The notes beneath the pieces were generated by a model. That model had not been told where the DNA came from and ran no database searches. It saw only the letters and a list, made by a program, of their open reading frames with translations. The translations under genes were made by a program, and so were the position numbers. A DNA stretch of 64,000 nucleotides from Rhizobium sp. L1K21 (GTDB taxonomy: Bacteria > Pseudomonadota > Alphaproteobacteria > Rhizobiales > Rhizobiaceae): contig NZ_JAMXLE010000001.1 in NCBI RefSeq assembly GCF_024055895.1, forward strand, positions 2,348,698-2,412,697. Direction: 5' to 3'. Below are positions 9,229-18,450 of this stretch, in pieces; the stretch's first letter is position 1; every line of letters begins with the position of its first letter.

Positions 9229-10520
9229 AAGTTGAGCGTACCGAACTTGCGTCGGGACTGACCGTTGTCACGGAACATATGCCGCATCTGGAAAGTGTCG
9301 CGCTTGGCGTGTGGGTCAAATCCGGCTCACGCGATGAACAGGCAAGCGAACACGGCATTGCCCATCTTCTGGAGCATATGGCCTTCAAAGGCACAAAAAA
9401 TCGGACAGCGCGGCAAATTGCCGAGGAAATCGAAAATGTGGGCGGCGAGGTCAACGCCGCCACATCCACGGAATCGACCTCGTATTATGCGCGTATCCTG
9501 AAAGACGATGTGCCGCTGGCCATCGATATTCTGGCTGATATCCTGACAGAGTCGGCCTTCGACGAGGGCGAGCTGGAGCGCGAAAAACACGTTATCCTGC
9601 AGGAAATCGGGGCGGCGAACGACACGCCGGACGATGTGGTTTTCGACAGTTTTGCCGCAACCGCCTATCGCGACCAGACCATTGGACGGCCCATTCTCGG
9701 AACGCCGGAAACGGTGAAGTCCTTCACGCCGGACCAGATCCGCGCGTATCTGGCGCGCAACTACACCACCGACCGCATATTCATCGTGGCAGCGGGAGCG
9801 GTCGATCACGATAGCATCGTCAAGCAGGTTGAAGAGCGCTTCGCCTCCATTCCGCGCAAGCCGAATTTGAGCGTGGTCGCCCAGCCGGCGCGCTACACGG
9901 GCGGCGAATTCCGGCTGACGCGCGACCTGATGGACGCTCAGTTCCTTCTCGGTTTTGAAGGCCGTGCCTATCATGTGCGCGACTTTTATGCCTCGCAGAT
10001 TCTCGCCAATGTACTGGGCGGCGGTATGTCCTCGCGGCTGTTTCAGGAGGTGCGCGAGCATCGTGGCCTCTGTTATTCGGTCTATGCCTTCCATTGGGGC
10101 TTTTCCGATACCGGCGTCTTCGGCATTCACGCGGCAACCGGAACGGAAGACCTGCCCGAGCTGGTGCCGGTGATCCTGCAGGAACTGCGCAAAGTGTCCG
10201 ACCATATCGACGACAGCGAAATCGAGCGTGCGCGCTCGCAAATCCGTGCCCAGCTTCTGATGGCGCAGGAAAGCCCTGCGGCGCGCGCCGGACAGATTGC
10301 CCGCCAGATGATGCTGTATGGCCGTCCCATTTCAAACTCGGAAATGATGGATCGGCTGGCGGGCATTACGCCCGAGCGGCTGACGGACCTTGCCGGGCGT
10401 CTGTTCTTCGACGCCAAGCCGACGCTCTCTGCTGTTGGTCCGCTGGAGAACCTGGTTCCGTTGAAAGAGATCGCTGCATCGCTCAGCCATGGCGGGTTTG
10501 CAGCTCCGATTACCGCTTGA
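9225..10520 (+). CDS. M16-family zinc peptidase (processing-peptidase-like)
   Basis: 431-residue pitrilysin-family metallopeptidase related to the beta subunit of mitochondrial processing peptidase. The inverted zinc motif HLLEH is at residues 47-51, with the distal Glu in the EREKHVILQEI helix. The C-terminal half is the second, non-catalytic repeat (RSQIRAQLLMAQESPAARAGQIARQ). The coupled thrC-M16 arrangement is typical of Rhizobiales. The natural substrate is not established. Confidence 0.9.
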   Translation: MKVERTELASGLTVVTEHMPHLESVALGVWVKSGSRDEQASEHGIAHLLEHMAFKGTKNRTARQIAEEIENVGGEVNAATSTESTSYYARILKDDVPLAIDILADILTESAFDEGELEREKHVILQEIGAANDTPDDVVFDSFAATAYRDQTIGRPILGTPETVKSFTPDQIRAYLARNYTTDRIFIVAAGAVDHDSIVKQVEERFASIPRKPNLSVVAQPARYTGGEFRLTRDLMDAQFLLGFEGRAYHVRDFYASQILANVLGGGMSSRLFQEVREHRGLCYSVYAFHWGFSDTGVFGIHAATGTEDLPELVPVILQELRKVSDHIDDSEIERARSQIRAQLLMAQESPAARAGQIARQMMLYGRPISNSEMMDRLAGITPERLTDLAGRLFFDAKPTLSAVGPLENLVPLKEIAASLSHGGFAAPITA

Positions 10521-10569
10521 AGACCCTGTGCAACGGGGCGGTTGAAGACATTTGGGGGTGGCGGTTTCG

Positions 10570-11172
10570 ATGTTCCGTTTCTGGGCGCGGCGCGCATCCA
10601 CTCCGATCATCAGCGGTGCGGGGCACATACTCCGGCTGCCGCAAATCTCGGATTTTCCCGAATGGAAGGCTGTGCGTGAGGCCAGCTACAATCATTTGCA
10701 GCCATGGGAACCTTCCTGGGGTCCTGACGACCTCACCAGGCAGGCCTTCAGGCTGCGCATTGAACGCAACGAACACGAATATTCCAACGGCAGCGCCATT
10801 CCGCTTTTTATCTTCTCAAAGCAGGAAGGCGCGCTTTTGGGCGGCATCACCATTGGCCAGATTCGCAGAGGTGCGGCACAATGCTGCATGATCGGCTATT
10901 GGATGGGTGAACAATATGCCGGACAGGGGCATATGCGGGCCTCTCTTACGCTCGTCATCCACCATATCTTCGAGCGGCTGCAGTTGCACCGTATCGAGGC
11001 AGCCTGTATTCCGGATAACGAACGTAGCCTGGCCCTCCTCGAAAAAGCCGGTTTTCAGCGCGAAGGAGCCCTCAGGGAATATTTGAAGATCAATGGCCGA
11101 TGGCGCGATCACGTGCTGTTGTCGCTGTTGGCGAGCGAATACAAGATGCTGAAAAAGGACAACAAAGCTTAA
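10570..11172 (+). CDS. GNAT acetyltransferase (RimJ-like)
   Basis: 200-residue N-acetyltransferase of the RimJ/RimL group. The acetyl-CoA site is GYWMGEQYAGQGHMRASLTLV near residue 110, followed by RIEAACIPDNERSLALLEKAGFQREG. Likely targets are protein N termini, as for RimJ, by family. The ATG at 10570 is preceded by a G-rich stretch (GGGGGTGG); GTG 10558 and TTG 10552 are possible alternatives. Its stop overlaps the start of the following EAL protein (TAATG). Confidence 0.85.
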   Translation: MFRFWARRASTPIISGAGHILRLPQISDFPEWKAVREASYNHLQPWEPSWGPDDLTRQAFRLRIERNEHEYSNGSAIPLFIFSKQEGALLGGITIGQIRRGAAQCCMIGYWMGEQYAGQGHMRASLTLVIHHIFERLQLHRIEAACIPDNERSLALLEKAGFQREGALREYLKINGRWRDHVLLSLLASEYKMLKKDNKA

Positions 11173-14078
11173 TGGAACGCATCGATACGGTCAGACGCCC
11201 TGCCGCCCTTTCCGGCATGGTTATCGCCGCTCTGCTGGCGGTGCTTTTTGCGCTTTTGTGGACACAAGCAGCACTGAGCGCCGAGCCGGTGAAGATTACA
11301 GCAGAAGACACCGCGCTCGATCTGACCAAAACCACCGAAATCTATCTGAACCAGGGCAATGCCTTTCAGGTTTCCACCGCAGCCGGTGCCGACGGGATTG
11401 TGCGGCGTATCGAGGTGCGTGCCTCCTCTGACGACCACCACGGCGACTGGGCGGTTTTTTCACTGGCCAACGTATCCGACCAGCAGCTTGACCGGCTAAT
11501 CGTTGCACCGCATTTCCGTCTCGCCAAATCGCGCCTCTTCTGGCCCGATCTCGGGTCGCGGCGCATCATAGCCATCACGCCGAGCGAGGGGTTTTCGCTT
11601 GAACGCCAGCCAAGCAACGAGGCCGATGTTTTCCAGATCACACTGAACCCCGGCTCGGTCGTAACCTTTGTTGCGGAACTGGCGACACCGGACCTGCCGC
11701 AGCTCTATCTGTGGGAACCGGAGGCCTATAAGGATACTGTCAATGCCTTCACGCTCTATCATGGTATCGTGCTGGGCATTGCCGGTCTTTTGTCGGTTAT
11801 TCTGACCATCCTCTTCGTGGTGCGCGGTACGGCCATGCTGCCGGCTGCGGCGGCGCTTGCCTGGGCCGTTCTCGGTTATGTCTGCGTCGATTTCGGCTTT
11901 CTGGAAAAGCTTATCGGCATGAGTCCGGCCGACCAGCGCATATGGCGGGCGGGGACGGAAGTCACCATGGCAGTCAGCCTTGTGCTCTTCCTCTTCACCT
12001 ATCTCAATCTCAACCGCTGGCACACGCATCTCGGCTATGTCACGTTTGCATGGATAAGCTGCCTTGGCCTGCTGGCGGCGGGCTCGATTTTCGATCCTTC
12101 GGTGGCTGCCGGCATTGCCCGCATATCCTTCGCGCTGACTGCCATTGCCGGTGTTGCCGCCATTGCCTATCTGACCACGCAGCGATATGACCGCGCGGTT
12201 CTGCTGATGCCATCATGGGCGCTGATCATCGGGTGGCTGATTGCAGCCTGGCTGACCGTCACCGGCCGTATCGACAACGATATTGTGCAGCCGGCGCTGA
12301 CCGGCGGTCTCGTTCTTATCGTGCTGATGATCGGCTTTACGGTGATGCAGCATGCCTTTTCCGGTGGCGGGTTTCAGCATGGTCTGTTTTCCGATCTCGA
12401 ACGCCAGTCGCTGGCGCTCACCGGCTCCGGCGAAACCATCTGGGATTGGGATGTCTCGCGGGACCGGGTCGTGACCATGCCGGATATCGCCACCAGGCTC
12501 GGGCTTTCGCCGGGAACGCTGAATGGTGCGGTGCGCACCTGGCTTTCACCCATGCATCCCGATGACCAGGACCGATTCCGCGCGACGATGGAGGTTCTGC
12601 TGGAACATCGCAAAGGACGCCTGGACCATGAATTCCGGATCCGCGCCCGCGATGGACATTACCATTGGCTGCGCGTGCGCGCACGGCCTGTTCTGGGCGC
12701 CAACGGCGAAGTGATCCGCTGTGTCGGCACGCTTTGCGACGTGACCGACGAAAAGACGGCAATGGAACGTCTTCTGCACAATTCGGTGCACGACAACCTG
12801 ACCGGACTTCCCAACCGCGAACTCTTTATCGACCGCCTGCAATCGGCGATCAACCAGGCGCGGGACAATCCGCGCGCGGCACCCACAGTCATGCTCATCG
12901 GGCTTGACCGTTTCATTTCGGTGAACGATCGGCTGGGCATCATGGCGGGCGACAATATTCTGATCGTGCTGACGCGGCGTTTGCAGCGGCTTTTAAAAAC
13001 GAAGGATACGCTGGCACGCATCGCCGGCGACCAGTTCGGCCTGATCCTGACATCGGAAACCGAGCCGCAGCGGGTCGCCGATTTTGCCGATGCGGTTTTG
13101 CAGGCCATCAAGGTTCCGATCGATTATGGCGGGGAGGAAATCAATCTGACCGCCTCTGCCGGGCTGGTGTCCTGGGTCGATCAGAACCAGGATGCGGCGG
13201 GCATGATCAGCGATGCGGAGCTTGCGCTTTATCGCGGCAAGCGCGGCGGCGGCGACCGCGTGGAGCCGTTCCGCCCGGCCTTCAGGACCAACACCTCCGA
13301 CCACCTGCAGATCGAAGCCGACCTGCGCCGCGCGATCGACCGGCGTCAGCTCTCCATGGTGTATCAGCCGATTTTCCGCCTTGAAGACCGCTCGATTGCC
13401 GGTGCGGAAGCACTCATGCGCTGGGACCATCCCCGCCTCGGGGAAATTCCGCCCTCACAGTTCATCCCGATTGCGGAGAAGAACGGGCTGATCAACCAGA
13501 TCGGCATGTTTGCACTCGATCGCGCTGCCGCCGATCTTTCAACTTGGCGCAACAATCTGGGCGAGCTTCCCATTTTCGTGTCGGTCAATCTGTCGAGCGC
13601 GCAGTTGATCAACAAGGAACTCTATGACGACTTTCAGGCGGTTCTTGCCCGCAGCGGCTGTTCAGCAGACAATTTTGCACTGGAACTGACCGAAACGCTG
13701 GTGATGGAAAACCCCGAGCGCTCGCGGCAGATGCTGAACAAGCTGCGCGAAGCGGGCTTCCGGCTCTCGCTTGATGATTTTGGAACTGGCTATTCTGCGC
13801 TCGGCTATCTTACCGATCTGCCCTTCAGCACGGTCAAGCTCGACCGTTCGCTGGTGACCGGCAATGATGAACGCGGACATAAGCTTCTGAAATCAGTGGC
13901 GACGATGATCGGCGATCTCGGCATGAATGTTGTGGCCGAAGGGATCGAAACCGAAGACGAAATTGCAGAACTGTCGTCATTCGGCGTCGAATACGGGCAG
14001 AGCCACTATCTCGGCCCACCGCTGACGGCAGCCACGTTGCAGCAACTTTTGAAAGAGACTTTGACCAAGGCCGCGTGA
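11172..14078 (+). CDS. Membrane PAS-GGDEF-EAL protein, probable c-di-GMP phosphodiesterase
   Basis: 968 residues. An N-terminal membrane segment (about 12-35) precedes a periplasmic domain to about 190 and a 7TM-type sensory block (about 194-395), then PAS (about 410-530), GGDEF (about 540-700) and EAL (about 715-960). The GGDEF signature is degenerate (AGDQF near 618), so cyclase activity is unlikely. The EAL domain is complete: EALMRW, SVNLSS, ELTET, LDDFGTGYS, KLDRS, AEGIE and the late Gln in YGQSHYLG. It therefore probably hydrolyses c-di-GMP in response to an extracellular or membrane signal. The start is the ATG overlapping the GNAT stop. Confidence 0.9.
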   Translation: MERIDTVRRPAALSGMVIAALLAVLFALLWTQAALSAEPVKITAEDTALDLTKTTEIYLNQGNAFQVSTAAGADGIVRRIEVRASSDDHHGDWAVFSLANVSDQQLDRLIVAPHFRLAKSRLFWPDLGSRRIIAITPSEGFSLERQPSNEADVFQITLNPGSVVTFVAELATPDLPQLYLWEPEAYKDTVNAFTLYHGIVLGIAGLLSVILTILFVVRGTAMLPAAAALAWAVLGYVCVDFGFLEKLIGMSPADQRIWRAGTEVTMAVSLVLFLFTYLNLNRWHTHLGYVTFAWISCLGLLAAGSIFDPSVAAGIARISFALTAIAGVAAIAYLTTQRYDRAVLLMPSWALIIGWLIAAWLTVTGRIDNDIVQPALTGGLVLIVLMIGFTVMQHAFSGGGFQHGLFSDLERQSLALTGSGETIWDWDVSRDRVVTMPDIATRLGLSPGTLNGAVRTWLSPMHPDDQDRFRATMEVLLEHRKGRLDHEFRIRARDGHYHWLRVRARPVLGANGEVIRCVGTLCDVTDEKTAMERLLHNSVHDNLTGLPNRELFIDRLQSAINQARDNPRAAPTVMLIGLDRFISVNDRLGIMAGDNILIVLTRRLQRLLKTKDTLARIAGDQFGLILTSETEPQRVADFADAVLQAIKVPIDYGGEEINLTASAGLVSWVDQNQDAAGMISDAELALYRGKRGGGDRVEPFRPAFRTNTSDHLQIEADLRRAIDRRQLSMVYQPIFRLEDRSIAGAEALMRWDHPRLGEIPPSQFIPIAEKNGLINQIGMFALDRAAADLSTWRNNLGELPIFVSVNLSSAQLINKELYDDFQAVLARSGCSADNFALELTETLVMENPERSRQMLNKLREAGFRLSLDDFGTGYSALGYLTDLPFSTVKLDRSLVTGNDERGHKLLKSVATMIGDLGMNVVAEGIETEDEIAELSSFGVEYGQSHYLGPPLTAATLQQLLKETLTKAA

Positions 14079-14089
14079 GGCGCAAAGCT

Positions 14090-14698
14090 TCAGGCGTGGC
14101 CTGCTTCGGCCGAAAGATGCTGGGTGCAAATGCCCATCAGCCCCATGGCGCGCTCATATTTGCCATTGAGGTCCTTGTCGAAAATCAGCGCCTCGTTGGC
14201 CGGGCATGTGAGCCAGGCATTCTGCGCGATTTCATCCTCCAGCTGGCCTTTGCGCCATCCGGCGTAACCGAGGAACATGGCCGAGCGCCGCGGACCTTTG
14301 CCCTTTGCGATGGCCCGAATGATATCCTGCGTGGCAGTGAGGTTCATTTCCTCGGAAAGCGGCATCGTGTCGCCGCCGGCATAATCATCCGAATGCAGCA
14401 CGAACCCTCTGCCCGCATCGACCGGGCCACCATCCAGAATCGGGAAATCGGCAACGCCATCGCAATAGTCGTTTGCCTCACCCAAGCCGGAAATACTCAA
14501 GTGACCGAGGATTTCGGGAAAGCTGACATCACGCGCACGATTGAGTATAAAACCCATTGCGCCTTCGTTGGTATGGGCACAAATATAGATGACGGTGCGA
14601 TTGAAATTCGAGTCCAGCATGGATGGCATGGCGATCAGGAACTGACCGTCAAGGAATCCAGACTTCTGATTTTTCCGCATTCCCAAGAGTTCACGCAT
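14090..14698 (-). CDS. YqgE/AlgH family protein
   Basis: Cytoplasmic protein of the UPF0301 (YqgE/AlgH) family, 202 residues from the ATG at 14698. Family landmarks are GFLDGQFLIAMPSMLDSNFNRTVIYICAHTNEGAMGFILN near the start and GGPVDAGRGFVLHS centrally. An ATG six codons further in (14680) is equally possible, and a long upstream extension is unsupported. The role is unknown despite wide conservation. It lies convergent to the EAL gene. Confidence 0.85.
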   Translation of the reverse strand: MRELLGMRKNQKSGFLDGQFLIAMPSMLDSNFNRTVIYICAHTNEGAMGFILNRARDVSFPEILGHLSISGLGEANDYCDGVADFPILDGGPVDAGRGFVLHSDDYAGGDTMPLSEEMNLTATQDIIRAIAKGKGPRRSAMFLGYAGWRKGQLEDEIAQNAWLTCPANEALIFDKDLNGKYERAMGLMGICTQHLSAEAGHA

Positions 14699-14845
14699 AA
14701 AAACAGCGTACCAACTCGCAAGGAAATGAAAAGTGCGGGAGCCGTTTTTTTTTGAACGCTCAGGCAAACCCTTCAAATAAAATTGAAATTTCTTTTGCAA
14801 CTTGTGTATCGCGCGCCATATGACGTTGGGATATCTGTTCTTGCC

Positions 14846-15709
14846 ATGACAATGAGATCATCAAAATTGCACATTTCATTCAACCCGCGCCGTTCTATTC
14901 GCCTTTGTCTTGCGGCCGTTCTGCTGGCGCCGGCTCTGCCGCAAGCGGTCCAGGCTGCAGCAAGCGCATGGGCGGAAACGACCGGCGGGCGCATGCGTGT
15001 GGTCGCCCTTCCGCCGGACAGTGACGGCATTGTGGAGGCCATCTTGGAAATCGTGCCGGATGAGGGCTGGCACACCTATTGGCGGGCACCCGGCAATGGC
15101 GGCATTCCGCCCGAAATCAGCGTTGATGGCAGCCGCAACCTCACGCTTTCCAACATCCGTTATCCAGCGCCAGAGATCATCCGCTATGGCAATCTCAGCG
15201 ATTTTGGATACACATCGACGGTGCGTTTTCCGCTTGAGCTGACACAGCCGATCAAAGGCGCGTCATCGACCCTGAAGCTCAGTGCATTTGTGGGTGTGTG
15301 TGCGGATATCTGCGTTCCCTTCCAGGCTGAACTGGCCGTTTCACTTTCGAGCGAGACCAAGCCTGCGGCCAATGAGGCCGCCCTTATCAAAGCGGCCCGC
15401 GCGCTCCTGCCGGAAGCGCCCAGCGCGGATTTCTCGGTTGTTGAACACACACTGTCCGCCGACAAGCGGCAACTGACCGCAACCATTCAACTGCCGTCCG
15501 GGGTGAACGCGGATGCAATCGACGTCTTCGCTCATCTGGGTGCACAGGCCTTCAAGCCGGGCGTTTTGACCGAGGAAAAAGACGGAAGGGTCACCGTGGC
15601 GCTCGAGCCTAATTATCTCGCCAAAGATGCGACACTTTCCGGTCAGACAATCGGGGTTCTTGTGAAAGCGGGCATGCGCGCCATGGAAACGGACATTCAG
15701 CTTCCCTGA
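14846..15709 (+). CDS. Exported DsbD-alpha-like protein
   Basis: 287 residues from the ATG at 14846, with an Arg-rich N region and signal peptide ending around AVQA/AAS. The mature part resembles the periplasmic N-terminal domain of thiol:disulfide interchange protein DsbD (GWHTYWRAPGNGG, then VGVCADICVPF with a Cys-x3-Cys pair). No transmembrane or thioredoxin domain follows, so this is a free-standing DsbD-N module. It could accept electrons from a CcdA/ScsB-like partner encoded elsewhere; that is inference. Confidence 0.7.
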   Translation: MTMRSSKLHISFNPRRSIRLCLAAVLLAPALPQAVQAAASAWAETTGGRMRVVALPPDSDGIVEAILEIVPDEGWHTYWRAPGNGGIPPEISVDGSRNLTLSNIRYPAPEIIRYGNLSDFGYTSTVRFPLELTQPIKGASSTLKLSAFVGVCADICVPFQAELAVSLSSETKPAANEAALIKAARALLPEAPSADFSVVEHTLSADKRQLTATIQLPSGVNADAIDVFAHLGAQAFKPGVLTEEKDGRVTVALEPNYLAKDATLSGQTIGVLVKAGMRAMETDIQLP

Positions 15710-15790
15710 CAGCCAAGGCGACACAATAGCACTTTGCAGTTCCGCGCGACTTGCTTATGCTCGCCGCAAACAATCAAGGAGAGTCCCGCC

Positions 15791-16276
15791 ATGACAATTG
15801 CACCCGGAGAAAAAATTCCATCATTAACCATTATGGAGTCGACCAGCGACGGCCCCGCCAAGATTTCGACAGAAGACTTCTTCGCCGGCAAGAAAGTGGT
15901 GCTTTTCGGCCTGCCCGGCGCATTTACGCCGACATGCTCGATGAACCACGTGCCGGGCTATGTGGAAAATCGCGATGCGCTGCTTGCCAAAGGCGTGGAC
16001 GATATCGCCGTTGTGTCTGTGAACGACCATTTCGTCATGGGTGCCTGGGCAAAATCCACCAACGCCGTCGGCAAGATCCGTTTTCTGTGCGACTGGGATG
16101 CGGAATTCGTCAAGGCGCTCGGCCTTGAGCGCGACCTTTCCGCCGGTGGGCTCGGCGTCCGTTCCACCCGCTTCTCCATGCTGGTGGAAGACGGCACCGT
16201 CAAATTTGTCAACGTGGAAGACAATCCCGGCCAAGCAACGGTTTCATCCGCAGCCGCCATGCTGGAAGCGCTTTAA
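15791..16276 (+). CDS. Peroxiredoxin, Prx5 type
   Basis: 161-residue AhpC/TSA-family peroxiredoxin. The peroxidatic site is PGAFTPTCSMNHVPGY near residue 45, the Prx5/hybrid-peroxiredoxin signature, and the conserved Arg lies in LGVRSTRFSML. It reduces hydrogen peroxide and organic peroxides in the cytoplasm, with glutathione/glutaredoxin as usual reductant in this group. The ATG follows AAGGAGAG; an upstream in-frame start (15734) lacks support. A strong terminator follows. Confidence 0.92.
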   Translation: MTIAPGEKIPSLTIMESTSDGPAKISTEDFFAGKKVVLFGLPGAFTPTCSMNHVPGYVENRDALLAKGVDDIAVVSVNDHFVMGAWAKSTNAVGKIRFLCDWDAEFVKALGLERDLSAGGLGVRSTRFSMLVEDGTVKFVNVEDNPGQATVSSAAAMLEAL

Positions 16277-16300
16277 GGCACTTCGCCCAAACCAATGATC

Positions 16301-16334
16301 GACGGCTCGCCCTTGGCGGGCCGTCTTTCTTTTT
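16301..16334 (+). terminator. Rho-independent terminator after the peroxiredoxin gene
   Basis: GC-rich hairpin GACGGCTCGCC / GGCGGGCCGTC with a three-base loop, followed by a T-rich tract (TTTCTTTTT), 25 bases past the peroxiredoxin stop. Confidence 0.85.
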
Positions 16335-16343
16335 GGCGTCAAC

Positions 16344-17231
16344 TCAGGCAAGCCACTCCCTGCCCGAAGCCACCACGCTGCGCGTCAGCCTCTCCAGTAG
16401 CGGGGCCGCGCGCCGGCTTACCTGCCAGTAAAGCGGGGTTTCTATCCTCGTATCGGGTACGAGCTCACAGAGCGCGCCTGTGCGAAGATGCGCCTCCACC
16501 AACTGAACCGGGTTGAGGCCCCAGCCGATGCCTGCGAGGCAGGCGGTAACGAAGCCTTGCGAGGAGGGCAGCCAGTGGTTGGGGCGTGCAATATCGTGGC
16601 CAAGGTGATGCTCCACCCAGGCGCTCTGCAGACGGTCCTTGCGGTTGAAGGTGAGCGATGGTGCTTTTGAAAGTGCCTCAGCCGTCACCCCGCCTGCAAA
16701 ATGGCGTGCTATGAACGCATTGCTCGCCGTTGCGCGGTAAGAGAGCTTGCCGAGTGCCAGAACGCGGCAGCCCTGTACCGGTTTTTCCACCGCGGTGACG
16801 GCAGCCAGCACCTCGCCCCGGCGAAGCCATTCAGCGGTGTGGTCCTGATCGTCGACCTTGAAATCAATGAGAATGCCGGTTTCACGGACATGTTCGCTCA
16901 CCGCCTGGATGAACCAGGAATCCAGGCTGTCGGCATTGACGGCGATGGGGATGGTGACGGGTCCGTCATCACCGGGCATATCCGGCAATTCGGTGCCGAG
17001 CGCCTTTTCCATCAGCATCACGCTTTCAAAATGACGGCACAGATGCTGGCCTTCTTCCGTCGCCTCGCAGGGCTGGCCGCGCCGCACCAGCACCGCGCCC
17101 ACACGCTCTTCCAGAAGCTTCACCCGCTGGGAAATTGCAGAGGGCGTGACATGAAGTGCAGCGGCGGCTTTTTCAAAGGTTCCTTCGCGGATCACTGCTG
17201 CGAGAGCTGCGAGCGCGCCATAATCGAGCAT
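16344..17231 (-). CDS. argP: LysR-family regulator ArgP (IciA)
   Basis: 295 residues with an N-terminal LysR helix-turn-helix (GTFEKAAAALHVTPSAISQRVKLLEERVGAVLVRRG, residues about 16-50) and a substrate-binding-like effector domain from about 90. ArgP binds lysine or arginine and activates the ArgO/LysE exporter. It is divergent from exactly such an exporter with a 91-base AT-rich intergenic region, the canonical arrangement. Confidence 0.9.
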   Translation of the reverse strand: MLDYGALAALAAVIREGTFEKAAAALHVTPSAISQRVKLLEERVGAVLVRRGQPCEATEEGQHLCRHFESVMLMEKALGTELPDMPGDDGPVTIPIAVNADSLDSWFIQAVSEHVRETGILIDFKVDDQDHTAEWLRRGEVLAAVTAVEKPVQGCRVLALGKLSYRATASNAFIARHFAGGVTAEALSKAPSLTFNRKDRLQSAWVEHHLGHDIARPNHWLPSSQGFVTACLAGIGWGLNPVQLVEAHLRTGALCELVPDTRIETPLYWQVSRRAAPLLERLTRSVVASGREWLA

Positions 17232-17322
17232 GAATTAGTTTTCCTTAATCTCAATTATCTTCTTTAATTCGACTTAATAAAAGAAAACCGACAAAAGGGC
17301 GAGCAACGTTTTTGGAGAACCT
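17232..17322. promoter_or_regulatory. argP-argO divergent control region
   Basis: AT-rich 91-base space between the divergent regulator and exporter genes, with TTAA-N6-TTAA at about 17262-17275 and a Shine-Dalgarno-like GGAG just before the exporter ATG. A LysR binding site is expected here; the precise box is not proven by inspection. Confidence 0.45.
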
Positions 17323-17925
17323 ATGTTTGCCGCCTATTTTTCCGGTCTCGTGACCGGGCTTGGTCTGATTGTCGCCATCGGCGCGCAGAATGCCTTTGTC
17401 TTGCGGCAAGGCTTGCGCGGCGAGCATGTGTTTGTGCTGGTGATGATCTGTGCAATCTCCGACGCGCTTCTGGTGAGCGCCGGTGTGGCTGGCTTTGGTG
17501 TGGTGATCGACCGCCTGCCCTGGCTTGAACCCGTGCTGCTTTATGGCGGCGTGGCGTTTCTGGTTGTCTACGGGTTTACCAGTTTGCGCGCGGCCTGGAC
17601 GACCGAGGCGGGACTTGCACCTTCTGACATGCCCAGCCTGCCGCTGAAGAAGGCAGTGGCCATCTGCCTTGCCTTTACCTGGCTCAACCCGCATGTCTAT
17701 CTTGATACGGTCGTGTTTCTCGGTGCACTATCCACCCGCTTTCCGGGCCGCGAAGTCTTCTTCGGTCTCGGTGCGGTCACCGCATCATTCGCCTTCTTCT
17801 TTTCGCTCGGTTACGGCGCGCGGCTGCTTCGCCCGCTGCTTTCAAAACCCGGTGCGTGGCGCGTGCTGGATGCGTTTATCGGCTTGATCATGTGGGCTAT
17901 TGCCGCGCGGCTCCTGACCGCTTGA
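17323..17925 (+). CDS. argO: LysE/ArgO family amino acid exporter
   Basis: 200-residue inner-membrane protein with about six transmembrane segments and the LysE-family motif GAQNAFVLRQGLRG near residues 22-35. It exports basic amino acids (arginine and/or lysine) by family knowledge, protecting the cell from excess or toxic analogues. It is regulated by the divergent ArgP. Confidence 0.9.
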   Translation: MFAAYFSGLVTGLGLIVAIGAQNAFVLRQGLRGEHVFVLVMICAISDALLVSAGVAGFGVVIDRLPWLEPVLLYGGVAFLVVYGFTSLRAAWTTEAGLAPSDMPSLPLKKAVAICLAFTWLNPHVYLDTVVFLGALSTRFPGREVFFGLGAVTASFAFFFSLGYGARLLRPLLSKPGAWRVLDAFIGLIMWAIAARLLTA

Positions 17926-17947
17926 AGACGCGGCGGAGCGCGGGTCT

Positions 17948-18388
17948 TCAGCGCCTCTTGAAGGGCTCCATACCCTTGCGCGCCAGTTCATCGGCGCGTT
18001 CGTTTTCTGGATGGCCTGCATGGCCCTTAACCCAATGCAGGTTCACCTTGTGGCGCTTTTGCGCCTCATCCAGCGCCTGCCAGAGTTCGGCGTTTTTCAC
18101 CGGCTTTTTCTGCGCGTTCTTCCAGCCGTTTTTCTTCCAGCCATGGATCCACTTGGTGATCCCATCCTTCACGTAGACGCTATCGGTATAAAGATCGACC
18201 TCACAGGCACTCTTGAGGGCACCCAGCGCCTCAATGGCCGCCATCAGTTCCATGCGGTTGTTGGTGGTTTCGGCCTCACCGCCGCACATTTCCTTTTCCA
18301 CCTCGCCATAGCGCAGTACGGCCCCCCAGCCTCCGGGACCCGGATTGCCGGAGCAGGCACCATCGGTGAAAATATCAACATGCTTCAT
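17948..18388 (-). CDS. rnhA: Ribonuclease HI
   Basis: 146 residues, the usual length for bacterial RNase HI. The DEDD catalytic residues are visible: [15 protein letters not shown] (Asp near 8), [12 protein letters not shown] (Glu), LYTDSVYV (Asp) and NERADELAR (Asp), plus the [11 protein letters not shown] loop with its catalytic His. It degrades RNA in RNA-DNA hybrids during replication and repair. It lies next to thrB, a pairing common in Rhizobiales. Confidence 0.96.
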   Translation of the reverse strand: MKHVDIFTDGACSGNPGPGGWGAVLRYGEVEKEMCGGEAETTNNRMELMAAIEALGALKSACEVDLYTDSVYVKDGITKWIHGWKKNGWKNAQKKPVKNAELWQALDEAQKRHKVNLHWVKGHAGHPENERADELARKGMEPFKRR

Positions 18389-18450
18389 AAGGGTTCTTTT
18401 CTTCTCTTCTGGCGCGATCAGATGCGATAGCGGGGCTTAGGGTCAGGACC

